Shown here one piece after another: positions 44,053-53,014 of a stretch of 64,000 nucleotides of DNA; positions within the stretch are counted from its first letter, which is position 1; each line of letters starts with the position of its first letter. The notes beneath the pieces were generated by a model that was not told the DNA's origin, did not search any database, and worked only from the letters and a program-made list of their open reading frames with translations. The position numbers were made by a program, and so were the translations under genes. The DNA comes from Pedobacter sp. ASV28 (GTDB lineage Bacteria; Bacteroidota; Bacteroidia; Sphingobacteriales; Sphingobacteriaceae). The stretch lies in assembly GCF_016428855.1 (NCBI RefSeq), contig NZ_JAELTN010000007.1, positions 60,850 through 124,849 of the forward strand. Direction: 5' to 3'.

Positions 44053-45447
44053 ATGCTCAATAAATTAAGGATAGCCACTACTATTTTATTACTCCTTTTA
44101 GCCGTAAAATCAGTGAAAAGTCAGGATAGGGTAGTGCAGTTGTCAGATTCTTCGGTAAGGGTAACGCAGATTGACTGGAATGGTTTCAAAAAGAAATCGC
44201 CACGCCATAGGCTGGCTAAAATGGTAAAAGCAAGCCTATTGAATGCCAATAAATTTGCACTTACCGCATGGTATCGCGATTTGAAAAAATACCAGGCAGA
44301 CTCGAGTGGTTATCTCGATCTGAAGAGCACATCAAAAGTAAATGAATACCGTTATCGTTTTCCTGCAGCAATGGCATTTGGTATTGCCATTGCCATAAGA
44401 ACAGGAATATACGAGCCCGCCATTACAGGTGTTTCTTTGCAGGAAGCGAAAGATAAGACGATCCAAATGGTGCGTGCCGTAGCTTACGACCATAAGGTGA
44501 ATAATACCCGAAAAGTATGGGGAGGCGATTGGCAAGCGGCGCATTGGGCTTATTATTCAGGCTATGCGGCATGGCTGCTATGGAATGATCTTTCAGCAAC
44601 AGACCAGTCTAACGTTATAAAAATGATTGTGTCTGAAGCAGATCGTTTTGTGCCAACCGCCCCCTTATATTATAAAGACAGGACAGGGAAATTACTTTTT
44701 CCTGGAGACTCTAAGATTGAAGAAGACGCTTGGAATGCCGAATTATTATACCTGGCGGCCGTAATGTTGCCCCATCACCCCCATGCTAACAAATGGTTGT
44801 CTAAAGCTGTCGAATATTTGATCGCAGCAACTTCCTTACCATCCGATTTGCATAACCCTAAAATTATACATGGACAGCCCGTGAGCAGCCGGGTAAAAGG
44901 TTATAATATGGAAGAGCCCGGTTTTGTGATCAACCACGGCATCATACATCCACAATACAATGCCTTGGCTTCCATGATCAACGCTCCCATTGTATTCTCC
45001 TTGGCGGGGAAAGCAACGCCCGAAGCAGCACGCTTTAACCTCGATAAAATTTACTATTCGGTAACCACACATTCATTTTCTGCCCCGCCATATAAAGCTC
45101 CAGGTGGTACCATGTACCAAGTAGGAACGGCAGATGTTTATTATCCTGAGGGTTCTGATTGGGGATTTGGTGTTTATGACAACTTTGCCAATCTAGACAT
45201 TGCGGCCTCGTCTTATGGCTGGGATCATCTTTCAAAAAAGCATAAAGGAAAATATTGGGCCAAGCTGCATATGGATAAAGTGTTGGGCCAACAAAGACGA
45301 TATACCGATGGGCATACCTATGCCGGTAATACAGAAAATAGTTACCTGGGCAGAGAAGAAGCCATTGCCAGTAGAATGGGTTCTGCCTGGATGACCATGT
45401 GGCTACAACATCAAGTACCTGTTGTTTATAACAATGGGCCCATTTAA
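44053..45447 (+). CDS. Secreted protein of unknown function in the GH105 cluster
   Basis: 464 aa. Signal peptide (about 1-23, ending VKSQ). Mature sequence is rich in Trp/Tyr/His and helical-looking: YRYRFPAAMAFGIAIAIRTGIYEP, WGGDWQAAHWAYYSGYAAWLLWND, EEDAWNAELLYLAAVMLPHHPHANKWL and a C-terminal SDWGFGVYDNFANLDI (residues read as landmarks). This looks like an (alpha/alpha)6 toroid as in lyases and uronyl hydrolases, but no family is recognised. Conserved-looking acidic and His residues in EEDAWN and NHGIIHPQYNA are candidate active-site positions. Its company suggests a lyase or glycosidase acting on the same glycan. Confidence 0.75.
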   Translation: MLNKLRIATTILLLLLAVKSVKSQDRVVQLSDSSVRVTQIDWNGFKKKSPRHRLAKMVKASLLNANKFALTAWYRDLKKYQADSSGYLDLKSTSKVNEYRYRFPAAMAFGIAIAIRTGIYEPAITGVSLQEAKDKTIQMVRAVAYDHKVNNTRKVWGGDWQAAHWAYYSGYAAWLLWNDLSATDQSNVIKMIVSEADRFVPTAPLYYKDRTGKLLFPGDSKIEEDAWNAELLYLAAVMLPHHPHANKWLSKAVEYLIAATSLPSDLHNPKIIHGQPVSSRVKGYNMEEPGFVINHGIIHPQYNALASMINAPIVFSLAGKATPEAARFNLDKIYYSVTTHSFSAPPYKAPGGTMYQVGTADVYYPEGSDWGFGVYDNFANLDIAASSYGWDHLSKKHKGKYWAKLHMDKVLGQQRRYTDGHTYAGNTENSYLGREEAIASRMGSAWMTMWLQHQVPVVYNNGPI

Positions 45448-45659
45448 ATCGATCTTAATGTTAAAAAATTAATAACACTCGCGACCGTAATATAAATAAA
45501 TTTGACCACCCGCCATTTTTACAATGGTATGCCTGTTGTTCATTTTCCTCATCACCACCAACCCAAACAACTAGAAAGCCAAACAACCAACCGCTTGCAA
45601 ATCTTAAAACCTTCGTCTATATTACAACAATTCCAAAAAGAAAGCATATTTTCCAATTA

Positions 45660-46694
45660 ATGAGCAATCAAATATTATTTTTTTTAAGTGCTATAGGTGT
45701 TTTTAATAGTATTGTTTTGGGGTTTTATTTTGTATTCTTCAAGAGAAACAGAACGATATCCGATTTATTTCTAGGGCTTCTATTATTATCTTTAAGTATA
45801 AGAATAGGAAAATCAGTATTTTATAATTTTAATCCGCAGTTGTCAAAAACGTATTTACAAATAGGTTTGTCAGCTTGTTTTTTAGTTGGCCCATTGTTAT
45901 GTTTTTTTGTTAAGTCAGCACTCGGAAATCTTAACTATTCTTTCGCAAAGTATAGCCTCACTTTGATCATTATAACTATAAGTGTTTTTGGTTTTCTTTT
46001 CCCATACAAAGACAATCCCGCTATATGGAGAGGAATAATTTACTACCTTATCAATATTCAATGGTTTATTTTTATTATACTATCCATTTATGAGGCTAAA
46101 CAAATTTTCAAGAAGTTAGTCACTAATCGCAACCAAATTAGCTATCACGAAACCTGGATATTATCAATTATTTGTGGCGTTTTTGCCATTTGGCTTTCCT
46201 ACTCGTTAGCTAAGTATACTTCATATATTTCGGGTGCTTTGACTTTTTCCTTTAGCTTTTACATTTCCTTACTTCTTATCTATTATGCAAAAAACAAAAC
46301 ATTAATCTCGGTGATTAATAAAGAAAAATACATCAACAAAATAGATGAAGAGCTAGTAAAAGAAATTCAGGGAAAAATTAACATACTTTTTGAAACGAAA
46401 AAAATCTATACCAATCCCGACCTCACTTTATCAATTTTGGCAAAAGAATTAAATACCCGTCCTCAATTGCTATCGCAGATTATTAATGACAATTTGAATA
46501 AAAGTTTTACTCAATTCATCAATGAATATAGAATTGATGAAGCAAAACGACTATTAAAGGAAAATCCTCAGTTCAAAATAGATGCAGTGGGTTTTGAAGC
46601 TGGATTTAATTCGAGCAGTACATTTTATAGTTCATTTAAAAAAGTTACAGGTACTACACCTTCAAATTATCAAAAGAATAATTTTTACTCCTAA
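45660..46694 (+). CDS. AraC-family regulator with membrane-embedded N-terminus
   Basis: 344 aa. About six or seven hydrophobic segments fill residues 1-220, followed by a basic linker and an HTH_18 AraC DNA-binding domain (about 240-340) with LSILAKELNTRPQLLSQIIN, then DAVGFEAGFNSSSTFYSSFKK and TGTTPSNYQK (standard second HTH). This is the Bacteroidota type of membrane-bound AraC regulator, likely sensing a membrane or periplasmic signal. The NTF2-DJ-1 gene 100 bases downstream is the nearest candidate target; the GH105 cluster lies 212 bases upstream on the same strand. Confidence 0.85.
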   Translation: MSNQILFFLSAIGVFNSIVLGFYFVFFKRNRTISDLFLGLLLLSLSIRIGKSVFYNFNPQLSKTYLQIGLSACFLVGPLLCFFVKSALGNLNYSFAKYSLTLIIITISVFGFLFPYKDNPAIWRGIIYYLINIQWFIFIILSIYEAKQIFKKLVTNRNQISYHETWILSIICGVFAIWLSYSLAKYTSYISGALTFSFSFYISLLLIYYAKNKTLISVINKEKYINKIDEELVKEIQGKINILFETKKIYTNPDLTLSILAKELNTRPQLLSQIINDNLNKSFTQFINEYRIDEAKRLLKENPQFKIDAVGFEAGFNSSSTFYSSFKKVTGTTPSNYQKNNFYS

Positions 46695-46794
46695 AATATA
46701 CATTCGTACTCCATTATTATAAACTTGGAATGTTTTAAAGCTTGAGCGATATAATTTGCGAAATATTTTTTAAAACATTAAAAATCCAAAGTTT

Positions 46795-47910
46795 ATGAAA
46801 AAAATCTTTTTCACAGTCTTATTTGCACTATTATCAAATCTGTCTTTTGCACAATCAGAACAGTCTCTGATTGAAAATTGTATTCAAAACTATATTGATG
46901 GCACATCTTATAATAAGCCCGACAATATTATTAAGGCTTTTTATGCTGAAGCCAATCTTTTTCTAAGCCACAAAGAAAAACCGTTATGGGTAGTTCCAAT
47001 TTCCGAATATGTCAGCTGGTTTCAAAAGGGCAATAAAGGAGTATTTAACGGTCGTTTAGGAAAAATTATCTCTATAGAATATTATAATGATATCGCTATT
47101 GCAAAGGCCGAAATTATTATACCTGAAAAGAAGCAAGAATTTATGGATATGTTCTTACTAAAAAAAATTGAGGGTGAATGGAAAATAATTAGCAAATCAG
47201 CAAGTAGCAAATCCAGCAATAAATCCGGAAGAAAAATATTATTCATCGTTTCCAATGCACATTATTACGGAAACTCTACCATTTCAACAGGAAATAGCTT
47301 TGCCGAAATCGTAAACGCTTACAATACTTTTGTAAATTCAGGTTATGCCGTTGATTTTGTAAGTCCAAAGGGTGGTGCTATTCCTTTAGCCTATATCAAT
47401 ACCTCTGATAGTTTGCAGAAGCAATATTTATACAGTCAAGACTTTATGTACGCCGTAAAACATACTTTGAGCCCTAAAGAAATTGATTATAAAATTTACA
47501 AGGCAGTTCATTATATTGGGGGTGGAAGTGCCATGTATGATGTTCCTGAAGATTCGGACATTCAACGCATTGCTATGCAGGTATATGAAGATAATAATGG
47601 TATTATTTCTTCGGTATGCCATGGAACAGCGGGTATCGTGAACCTTAAAACTAAAAATGGTGAATTTTTAGTTGAAGGAAAAAAAGTAAGTGGTTATCCT
47701 GACTCTTTTGAAAAGCAAGATGGTGAATATTTTAAACACTTCCCATTTTTAATTCAGAAGACAATAGAAGAAAGAGGGGGAACTTTTAAATTTGTAAAGG
47801 GAAATGGATCTTACGTTGAAGAAGACGGTAGAGTTATTACTGGACAAAATTTCCTGTCATCAAATGCAGTAGCCTTAAAAATTATCGAATGGATTGAGAA
47901 AAATAATTAA
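46795..47910 (+). CDS. Secreted NTF2-like / DJ-1-PfpI fusion protein
   Basis: 371 aa. Signal peptide (about 1-19, ending SFAQ). Residues about 20-140 form an NTF2/lumazine-binding-like domain (LIENCIQNYIDGTSYNKPDNI, WKIISKS); residues about 148-371 form a DJ-1/PfpI-type domain of the HSP31 branch with the nucleophile elbow SSVCHGTAGI and the acidic GGGSAMYD region. The Cys and following His fit the DJ-1 catalytic pair. DJ-1 proteins include glyoxalases, chaperones and amidases; an exported form with an NTF2 domain is less usual. The role is unknown. Confidence 0.82.
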   Translation: MKKIFFTVLFALLSNLSFAQSEQSLIENCIQNYIDGTSYNKPDNIIKAFYAEANLFLSHKEKPLWVVPISEYVSWFQKGNKGVFNGRLGKIISIEYYNDIAIAKAEIIIPEKKQEFMDMFLLKKIEGEWKIISKSASSKSSNKSGRKILFIVSNAHYYGNSTISTGNSFAEIVNAYNTFVNSGYAVDFVSPKGGAIPLAYINTSDSLQKQYLYSQDFMYAVKHTLSPKEIDYKIYKAVHYIGGGSAMYDVPEDSDIQRIAMQVYEDNNGIISSVCHGTAGIVNLKTKNGEFLVEGKKVSGYPDSFEKQDGEYFKHFPFLIQKTIEERGGTFKFVKGNGSYVEEDGRVITGQNFLSSNAVALKIIEWIEKNN

Positions 47911-48417
47911 GGATAAAGTTTTCAGCAGTTAATATAGGTCATTGGCTATTGCGGTTTCTGTGCTAAATTTGAAGTTTGTTTTGCACCTTTAAGATCGGTG
48001 CTTAACTCGAAAGTTTCGACTTGCTTAATCCGCAACAGCTGTAATGCCCCAAACCGTCAAGCTATCTGAAACTCCATCACTAAAACTTGATATTAGTACC
48101 ACGGTGCTTGTGATTTTAGAACTAAGCTGCAAAAAGAAGATTTATCTTGTTTCTAGAGTGCTTTAAAGTTAAAGCGGTTTGTTTTTATGTTTGATAACCA
48201 AATAGGAGAGGTGTTATTAAATTAGGCCCAAGCAATGCTTGCGTCAGAGGGGTACTGTTTGTACAGTGCCTGCGGCCTTTTTAGCCATGACAAGTTGCAG
48301 CCCCCTAACCTAAACGGGAATGCAACCGCTATGGGCGCTATGGCATAAAACCAATGGACTGTTGATGTCCCTGAATTAAGTTGAATGAGGGCATTGCTTC
48401 CTTGATTTAGACCAAGG
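47911..48417. other. 507-bp gene-free region with a dispersed repeat
   Basis: No ORF of substance. Positions 48171-48240 resemble 40997-41068 (shared AAAGCGG start, TTTGA-(C/T)-(C/A)ACCAAAT core and TAAAATTA/TTAAATTA end). A perfect CGAAA-G-TTTCG palindrome is at 48008. A CTTGCTTAATCCG string near 48019 resembles the right end of the element at 17458-17608. Probably mobile or repeat debris between convergent genes. Confidence 0.4.
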
Positions 48418-49332
48418 CTATTTTAATACTTTTACCAAATAACTATTATTGGGGTCTTTTAGTATAATTAGATAAACACCTTTGGCATAAGTACTCATAT
48501 CTAATTTTATTTCATTTTGGGTGTTGGTTAAAACATGCTCTTGGAGCTTTCTGCCGCCGATATCTACCAATTCCAAGTTTTGATAGGTTGCTGTTGGGAA
48601 ACTTAATCTTAGTATATTATCAATAGGGTTTGGCCAAGCTTTCACTTCTTTGGTACCAAGTGAGAAATTAACCGCGTCATCTGCAAGTGTGGCAACCGTT
48701 CCATCAATATCTCTTTGTTTTAAGCGATAGTAGTTTGCGCCACTTACAGGGTAGTTATCAAAACTGGTATAACCGTTTGTGGCGCTGCCCTTGCTTGCTT
48801 GTCGAGCAATTTCGATATAGTTTACACCATCCGTACTGCGATAAACTATAAAAGCTTCGCTGTTGGTTTCGCTAAAGGTATTCCAAGCTAATTTTACCTG
48901 GTTTTTCTGCACCGTTGCAGTAAATTTGCCAAAGCTTACAGGTAGTGTGGTGGAATTGCGCACGATAGTGGTTGTAATACAGGTGGTTCCGATACCGCAT
49001 GATGGATTGCTGTTAATAAGCATATACAAAGTTCCTGAGATAGGGCTTGTAATGGTAACGGTAGAAGCGCCATAGCCTACCACGGTGCCATTGCTAGATC
49101 CCTGCCTTATGGTAATAAAGGCATTTCCGCTTGCTGTAAAAGTGTATGAAGTTCCAGCCAAGCAATCATTAATGGTATTATAGTCTCCTCCCCAATTACA
49201 ACTGTTTATGGTTGATGGGGTAGAAGAGGTTGGCGCAGTAACTGATGAAAACGAGCTTCCTCCAGCGCATTGCGCTTTAATCTGGTCACAGATAAAAAAT
49301 AACAGAATTGCAAATAGTAATTGTTTTTTCAT
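48418..49332 (-). CDS. T9SS-secreted protein with C-terminal sorting domain
   Basis: 304 aa. Signal peptide (about 1-20, ending IKAQ). The N-terminal part (about 21-125) is a small Ser/Thr-rich beta domain with four to six Cys; a fibronectin-like region follows (LPVSFGKFTATVQKNQVKLAW), then the type A T9SS sorting domain (about 225-304) with VKAWPNPIDNILRLSF, DIGGRKLQ and the KGVYLI strand near the end. It would be exported by Sec, then across the outer membrane by the type IX system and attached to the cell surface or released. The cargo function is unknown. Confidence 0.85.
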   Translation of the reverse strand: MKKQLLFAILLFFICDQIKAQCAGGSSFSSVTAPTSSTPSTINSCNWGGDYNTINDCLAGTSYTFTASGNAFITIRQGSSNGTVVGYGASTVTITSPISGTLYMLINSNPSCGIGTTCITTTIVRNSTTLPVSFGKFTATVQKNQVKLAWNTFSETNSEAFIVYRSTDGVNYIEIARQASKGSATNGYTSFDNYPVSGANYYRLKQRDIDGTVATLADDAVNFSLGTKEVKAWPNPIDNILRLSFPTATYQNLELVDIGGRKLQEHVLTNTQNEIKLDMSTYAKGVYLIILKDPNNSYLVKVLK

Positions 49333-49407
49333 AAAATTTAATGGTTTATATTGATCTTAACCCTTGTTTTTTCACTGCTGCCAGAAATTGAATTTGTGAA
49401 ACGCTTA

Positions 49408-49415
49408 CAAAATTA
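49408..49415 (-). promoter_or_regulatory. Candidate -7 element (TAATTTTG) for the T9SS gene
   Basis: Minus-strand TAATTTTG fits TAnnTTTG; a TTTT lies 21 bases upstream in the -33 position (one mismatch). Leader of about 70 bases before the gene at 49332. Confidence 0.3.
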
Positions 49416-49610
49416 TCCCAGGTATATCTTATAAATAAAAATGTTCTGAAGACTCTTGTTTTCGTTCTGAAATAGATTGGAAATTTTTGAAGATCTTTAA
49501 AACCTAATCATTTCAAATATAGCTTATTATTTACATTGTTCACAGTTTAAAAAAAGGATCGACAGTAATGAGTTTGGTTGATTCATCTGAGATATTTTTT
49601 TATGCTGAAT

Positions 49611-49772
49611 TCACCCTTGGTTGACAAGCACGATTTCAACATTTTTACCAAATAAGTAGTCGCTGCTGTAGCCTTTTAGTTTCATAAGGTAAATGCCTTT
49701 TAGCATATGTACCCTATTTCGCTCGTGCCCAGTGATGGTTATTATTGCCCATGTCTCTATTGAGTGAGCCAT
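49611..49772 (-). pseudogene. T9SS sorting-domain relic
   Basis: A 53-codon minus-strand frame ends in a T9SS-type C-terminal pattern: ITITGHERNRVHMLKGIYLMKLKGYS (about residues 11-36), comparable with AKGVYLI in the intact gene at 48418. No signal peptide or cargo region remains upstream. The rest of the 665-base gap (49333-49997) holds no gene. Confidence 0.5.
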
Positions 49773-49997
49773 ATTGGTGACGGTAGGTTTTGCCTATACA
49801 GAAGTTAATCTGGGCATGGTAAGATAGCTCAAAAAATGTATTTTAAAAGTTAGAAATGAATTTGAGTGGATATGCTCATTACCATTTTTATGGCAAAAGC
49901 GCGTGTTGGCGTCTTTAAGTCAAAATCAGTTTTTTAAACAAGGTTATTATTGGGTTTTAGTGTCTAAAAAATCAAATCTATTTGCTATTTTGCACCA

Positions 49998-51146
49998 ATG
50001 CAGTTTAAAGAGATTATTGGACAGGAAGCGACTAAGCAACATTTAATACAGACTGTTGCAGAGAACAGGGTAAGTCATGCACAATTATTCCTTTCTTCGG
50101 AGGGGAGTGGTGCCTTGCCCTTGGCCATTGCCTATGCCCAATATATCAACTGTCAGCAAAAAACGGCTGATGATAGTTGTGGAGAGTGCTCTTCATGCCG
50201 TAAATACGAGCGGCTCATCCATCCAGATCTTCATTTCTCTTATCCCTTTTTTGCTTCCAAAGAGGTGAAGATAGCCACTGATGTTCTGGAAGAATGGAGA
50301 AATATGGTGATAGAGAATCCATATTTCAACTTGGACATTTGGCGCTCTAAACTCAGCGCAGATAATAAGCAGGCAAACATTAATATTGCAGAAGCACATG
50401 ACATTATCAAAAAACTCAGTTACAAGGCTTTTGAGGCCGAAACCAAAGTGTTGATTATGTGGCTGCCCGAGTTCTTGGACAGGGAAGGAAATGCCCTGCT
50501 CAAGATTATCGAAGAACCACCTGCAAATACCTTGTTCATTCTAGTTGCACAAAATCAGGAGCAGATTTTATCCACTATTTTATCGAGAACCCAAATTGTT
50601 AAGATACCGAAGCTTCAAGATGATGTGATAGGGAATTATTTGATGGCTAAGGCAAACTTGTCGGAAAGCCAGGCTGCCGAATATAGCTTTTTGGCCGATG
50701 GCAATCTAATTGAAGCAAATGCGCTGCTAGATGACATTTCAAATAACAATGCCAGCTATTTTTCGGAATGGTTGCGTATGGGCTTTGGAAACAAGGTGCC
50801 GTCAATGATCGATTTTACGGAAACTGCGGCAAGCTGGGGCCGCGAAAACCAAAAAAACTTTCTGAAATATGGCATTAATTTTCTGAGGGAGTGCAGTTTA
50901 TTGCTGAGCGGAGCAGATGATTTGGTGAAATTACCACCACAAATTTTTGAAGTGGCTAAAAATTTATCGGCCAAAGTGTTAAACCTGGCTATGGTAGAGG
51001 CACTAATTATCGAATTAGAGAAGGCACATTACCACATTGAAAGGAATGCGAATCCGAAAATTCTGTTTTTAGATGTATCTTTACAACTGGTAAAAATTAT
51101 AAAGTTTAAAACGCTCCCGAAAGGGACTCAATATATATACAATTAA
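49998..51146 (+). CDS. holB: DNA polymerase III subunit delta'
   Basis: 382 aa. An AAA+ clamp-loader fold: IIGQEATKQHLIQTVAENRVSHA at the N-terminus, a zinc module with spacing C-x8-C-x2-C-x2-C (CQQKTADDSCGECSSC), then LIMWLPEFLDREGNALLKIIEEPP and LSRTQIVKIPKL. The P-loop region (SSEGSGALPLAIAYA) lacks a proper Walker A, as usual for delta'. Cytoplasmic; part of the loader that puts the sliding clamp on DNA. It is followed by ricT after two bases, the usual Bacteroidota order. Confidence 0.93.
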   Translation: MQFKEIIGQEATKQHLIQTVAENRVSHAQLFLSSEGSGALPLAIAYAQYINCQQKTADDSCGECSSCRKYERLIHPDLHFSYPFFASKEVKIATDVLEEWRNMVIENPYFNLDIWRSKLSADNKQANINIAEAHDIIKKLSYKAFEAETKVLIMWLPEFLDREGNALLKIIEEPPANTLFILVAQNQEQILSTILSRTQIVKIPKLQDDVIGNYLMAKANLSESQAAEYSFLADGNLIEANALLDDISNNNASYFSEWLRMGFGNKVPSMIDFTETAASWGRENQKNFLKYGINFLRECSLLLSGADDLVKLPPQIFEVAKNLSAKVLNLAMVEALIIELEKAHYHIERNANPKILFLDVSLQLVKIIKFKTLPKGTQYIYN

Positions 51147-51148
51147 TT

Positions 51149-52531
51149 ATGGGATGTGGAAGTTGCTCGTCGGGAGGTGGTTGTGCCCCCGCAGGCTGCA
51201 AAAGTAATGGCTCTTGCCTTACTGGAGGCTGCCAAAAAATGGAAGTGTACGATTGGCTATCCAATTTGGATATGCCCTCTAACTATATACCTTTTCAGAT
51301 TGTAGAAGTAAAATTCAAAGGGTCTAGAAAAGAGTTTTTTGTAAATACTGATAACATTTATCTGGAAATAGGTGAGTTGGTAGCTGTTGAAGGACCTACC
51401 GGAGGCTATGATATAGGACATATATCGCTCACCGGAGAGCTTGTGCGCACACAGTTAAAGCGCAGAAAAACACCTATTGATCAGGTTACCAGAAAAATCT
51501 ACAGAAAAGCTACAGAAGCAGATGTTGAAAAATGGAAGATTGCCAAAGGTTTGGAATGGGAAACCATGCACAAGGCCCGTACATTGGCGCTGGACCTAAA
51601 GCTTTCCATGAAAATAAGCGATGTAGATTATCAGGGAGATCGAACCAAGGCCACCTTCTTTTACACTGCCGAAGGCCGTGTAGATTTTAGGGAGCTGATC
51701 AAGAAAATGGCAGAGACTTTCCGTATTCGCATTGAAATGCGCCAGATCGGGATGCGCCAGGAAGCTGGCCGTTTAGGGGGCATTGGTTCTTGTGGTCGCG
51801 AGCTATGTTGCTCCACTTGGCTAACCAACTTTAAAACCGTATCTACTGCCGCTGCACGCTATCAAAACCTTTCTCTAAATACCTTAAAGCTTGCAGGACA
51901 ATGCGGTAAGCTGAAATGTTGTCTCAACTACGAACTGGATACTTATTTGGATGCCTTAAAGGATATACCCGATAGAATTGAGGCACTACAAACAGAGGTA
52001 GGGGTAGCTAGACACCAGAAAACAGACATCTTTAAAAAGCTAATGTGGTTTAGCTATGCCAATCAGGAAGATTGGATTCCGCTTAAAGTGGACCGTGTGA
52101 AGGAAATCATGGCCATGAATAAAAAGGGCGAAAAACCCAACAACTTAAAAGATGAGGCCGTAGAACTAAAAACCACTACTATTGTAGAGAAGGTTCATGA
52201 TTATGAGAATGTGGTTGGACAGGATAGCCTGACCCGCTTGGATGATAAATCTAGAAACCGGAATGCTAACCATAAAAATCGTAATAACAAAAACCGTAAT
52301 CAAGGTTCTGGTGCTCAGCAGGGTACTGGAAACCAAAAAAACCTGCAGAGTAAACAACAGCAGAAACCTGTGGAAACAAAGCAGCCATTGGTAAAAGGTG
52401 GACCAAAAAACGAGGCTGAAGAAGGCGCTTCCAATAAAGCTCAAAATCGCAATAATAGAAACCGTAACAAGAATCGTAACCGCAATCATAAGGGGAAAGA
52501 TCAGTCACCAGACAAACCAAACAATGGCTAA
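51149..52531 (+). CDS. ricT: RicT-like (YaaT/PSP1) protein with long basic Asn-rich tail
   Basis: 460 aa. A Cys-rich N-terminus (GCGSCSSGGGCAPAGC), then the PSP1 domain (about 50-280) with GGIGSCGRELCCSTWL and GQCGKLKCCLNYELD, Cys clusters that in B. subtilis RicT help bind Fe-S clusters. Residues about 365-460 are a low-complexity tail of Asn/Arg/Lys/Gln repeats (NRNKNRNRN type), which may bind nucleic acid. In Firmicutes RicT acts with RicA and RicF in RNA maturation through RNase Y; the Bacteroidota function is not settled. It overlaps gldH by eight bases. Confidence 0.9.
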   Translation: MGCGSCSSGGGCAPAGCKSNGSCLTGGCQKMEVYDWLSNLDMPSNYIPFQIVEVKFKGSRKEFFVNTDNIYLEIGELVAVEGPTGGYDIGHISLTGELVRTQLKRRKTPIDQVTRKIYRKATEADVEKWKIAKGLEWETMHKARTLALDLKLSMKISDVDYQGDRTKATFFYTAEGRVDFRELIKKMAETFRIRIEMRQIGMRQEAGRLGGIGSCGRELCCSTWLTNFKTVSTAAARYQNLSLNTLKLAGQCGKLKCCLNYELDTYLDALKDIPDRIEALQTEVGVARHQKTDIFKKLMWFSYANQEDWIPLKVDRVKEIMAMNKKGEKPNNLKDEAVELKTTTIVEKVHDYENVVGQDSLTRLDDKSRNRNANHKNRNNKNRNQGSGAQQGTGNQKNLQSKQQQKPVETKQPLVKGGPKNEAEEGASNKAQNRNNRNRNKNRNRNHKGKDQSPDKPNNG

Positions 52532-52985
52532 AAGGTATTTTTTGTTTATATACGCGCTGGTTTTTACATTTCTCGGCTGTAATGTAAACACTATTGTAGA
52601 TACTAATCAAAGCATTAGAGACCATAATTGGTTGTATGCAAATACTGCAAAAGCAGAATTTGAGATATCCGATACCTTAAAAACCTATAAGGTTAGCTTC
52701 AAGTTGCGCATTAATACTTCATACCGATATTCCAACATGTTTGTGCTGGTATCTGTTAAAGGGGCAAATAAGTATAAAAGGACCCGCTACCAATTTAAAT
52801 TAGCTAAAGCAGATGGTCAATGGCTAGGAAAGGGCTCAGGAGATCTGTATACTTATTCATTCCCATTGCTAAAAAAACATCTTTTTCATGAAGCCGGTAA
52901 ATATACCATTGAAGTTGAGCAAAATATGAGGGATAACCCACTGGTTGGGGTGAGCGATGTTGGTATTGAGGTAGTAAAAGATTAA
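52524..52985 (+). CDS. gldH: Gliding motility lipoprotein GldH
   Basis: 153 aa from ATG at 52524, the start that gives a lipoprotein signal with C19 in FTFLGC; the longer frame upstream only reads the basic tail of ricT out of frame. The mature part matches GldH: NQSIRDHNWLYANTAKAEFEI and the RYQFKLAKADGQWLGKGSGDLY region (landmarks). GldH is needed for gliding in Flavobacterium and is found also in non-gliding T9SS-bearing Bacteroidota. Overlap with ricT and position after holB support the identity. Confidence 0.88.
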   Translation: MAKRYFLFIYALVFTFLGCNVNTIVDTNQSIRDHNWLYANTAKAEFEISDTLKTYKVSFKLRINTSYRYSNMFVLVSVKGANKYKRTRYQFKLAKADGQWLGKGSGDLYTYSFPLLKKHLFHEAGKYTIEVEQNMRDNPLVGVSDVGIEVVKD

Positions 52986-53014
52986 CTTTAAGGAAATATA
53001 GCCTGATTTTGAAT

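Noticed and set aside
52166..52625. Antisense ORFs of 107 and 119 codons opposite the ricT tail
   Set aside because: They are the reverse reading of the AAT/CGT/AAA-rich repeat tail of ricT, which is free of stops by composition.
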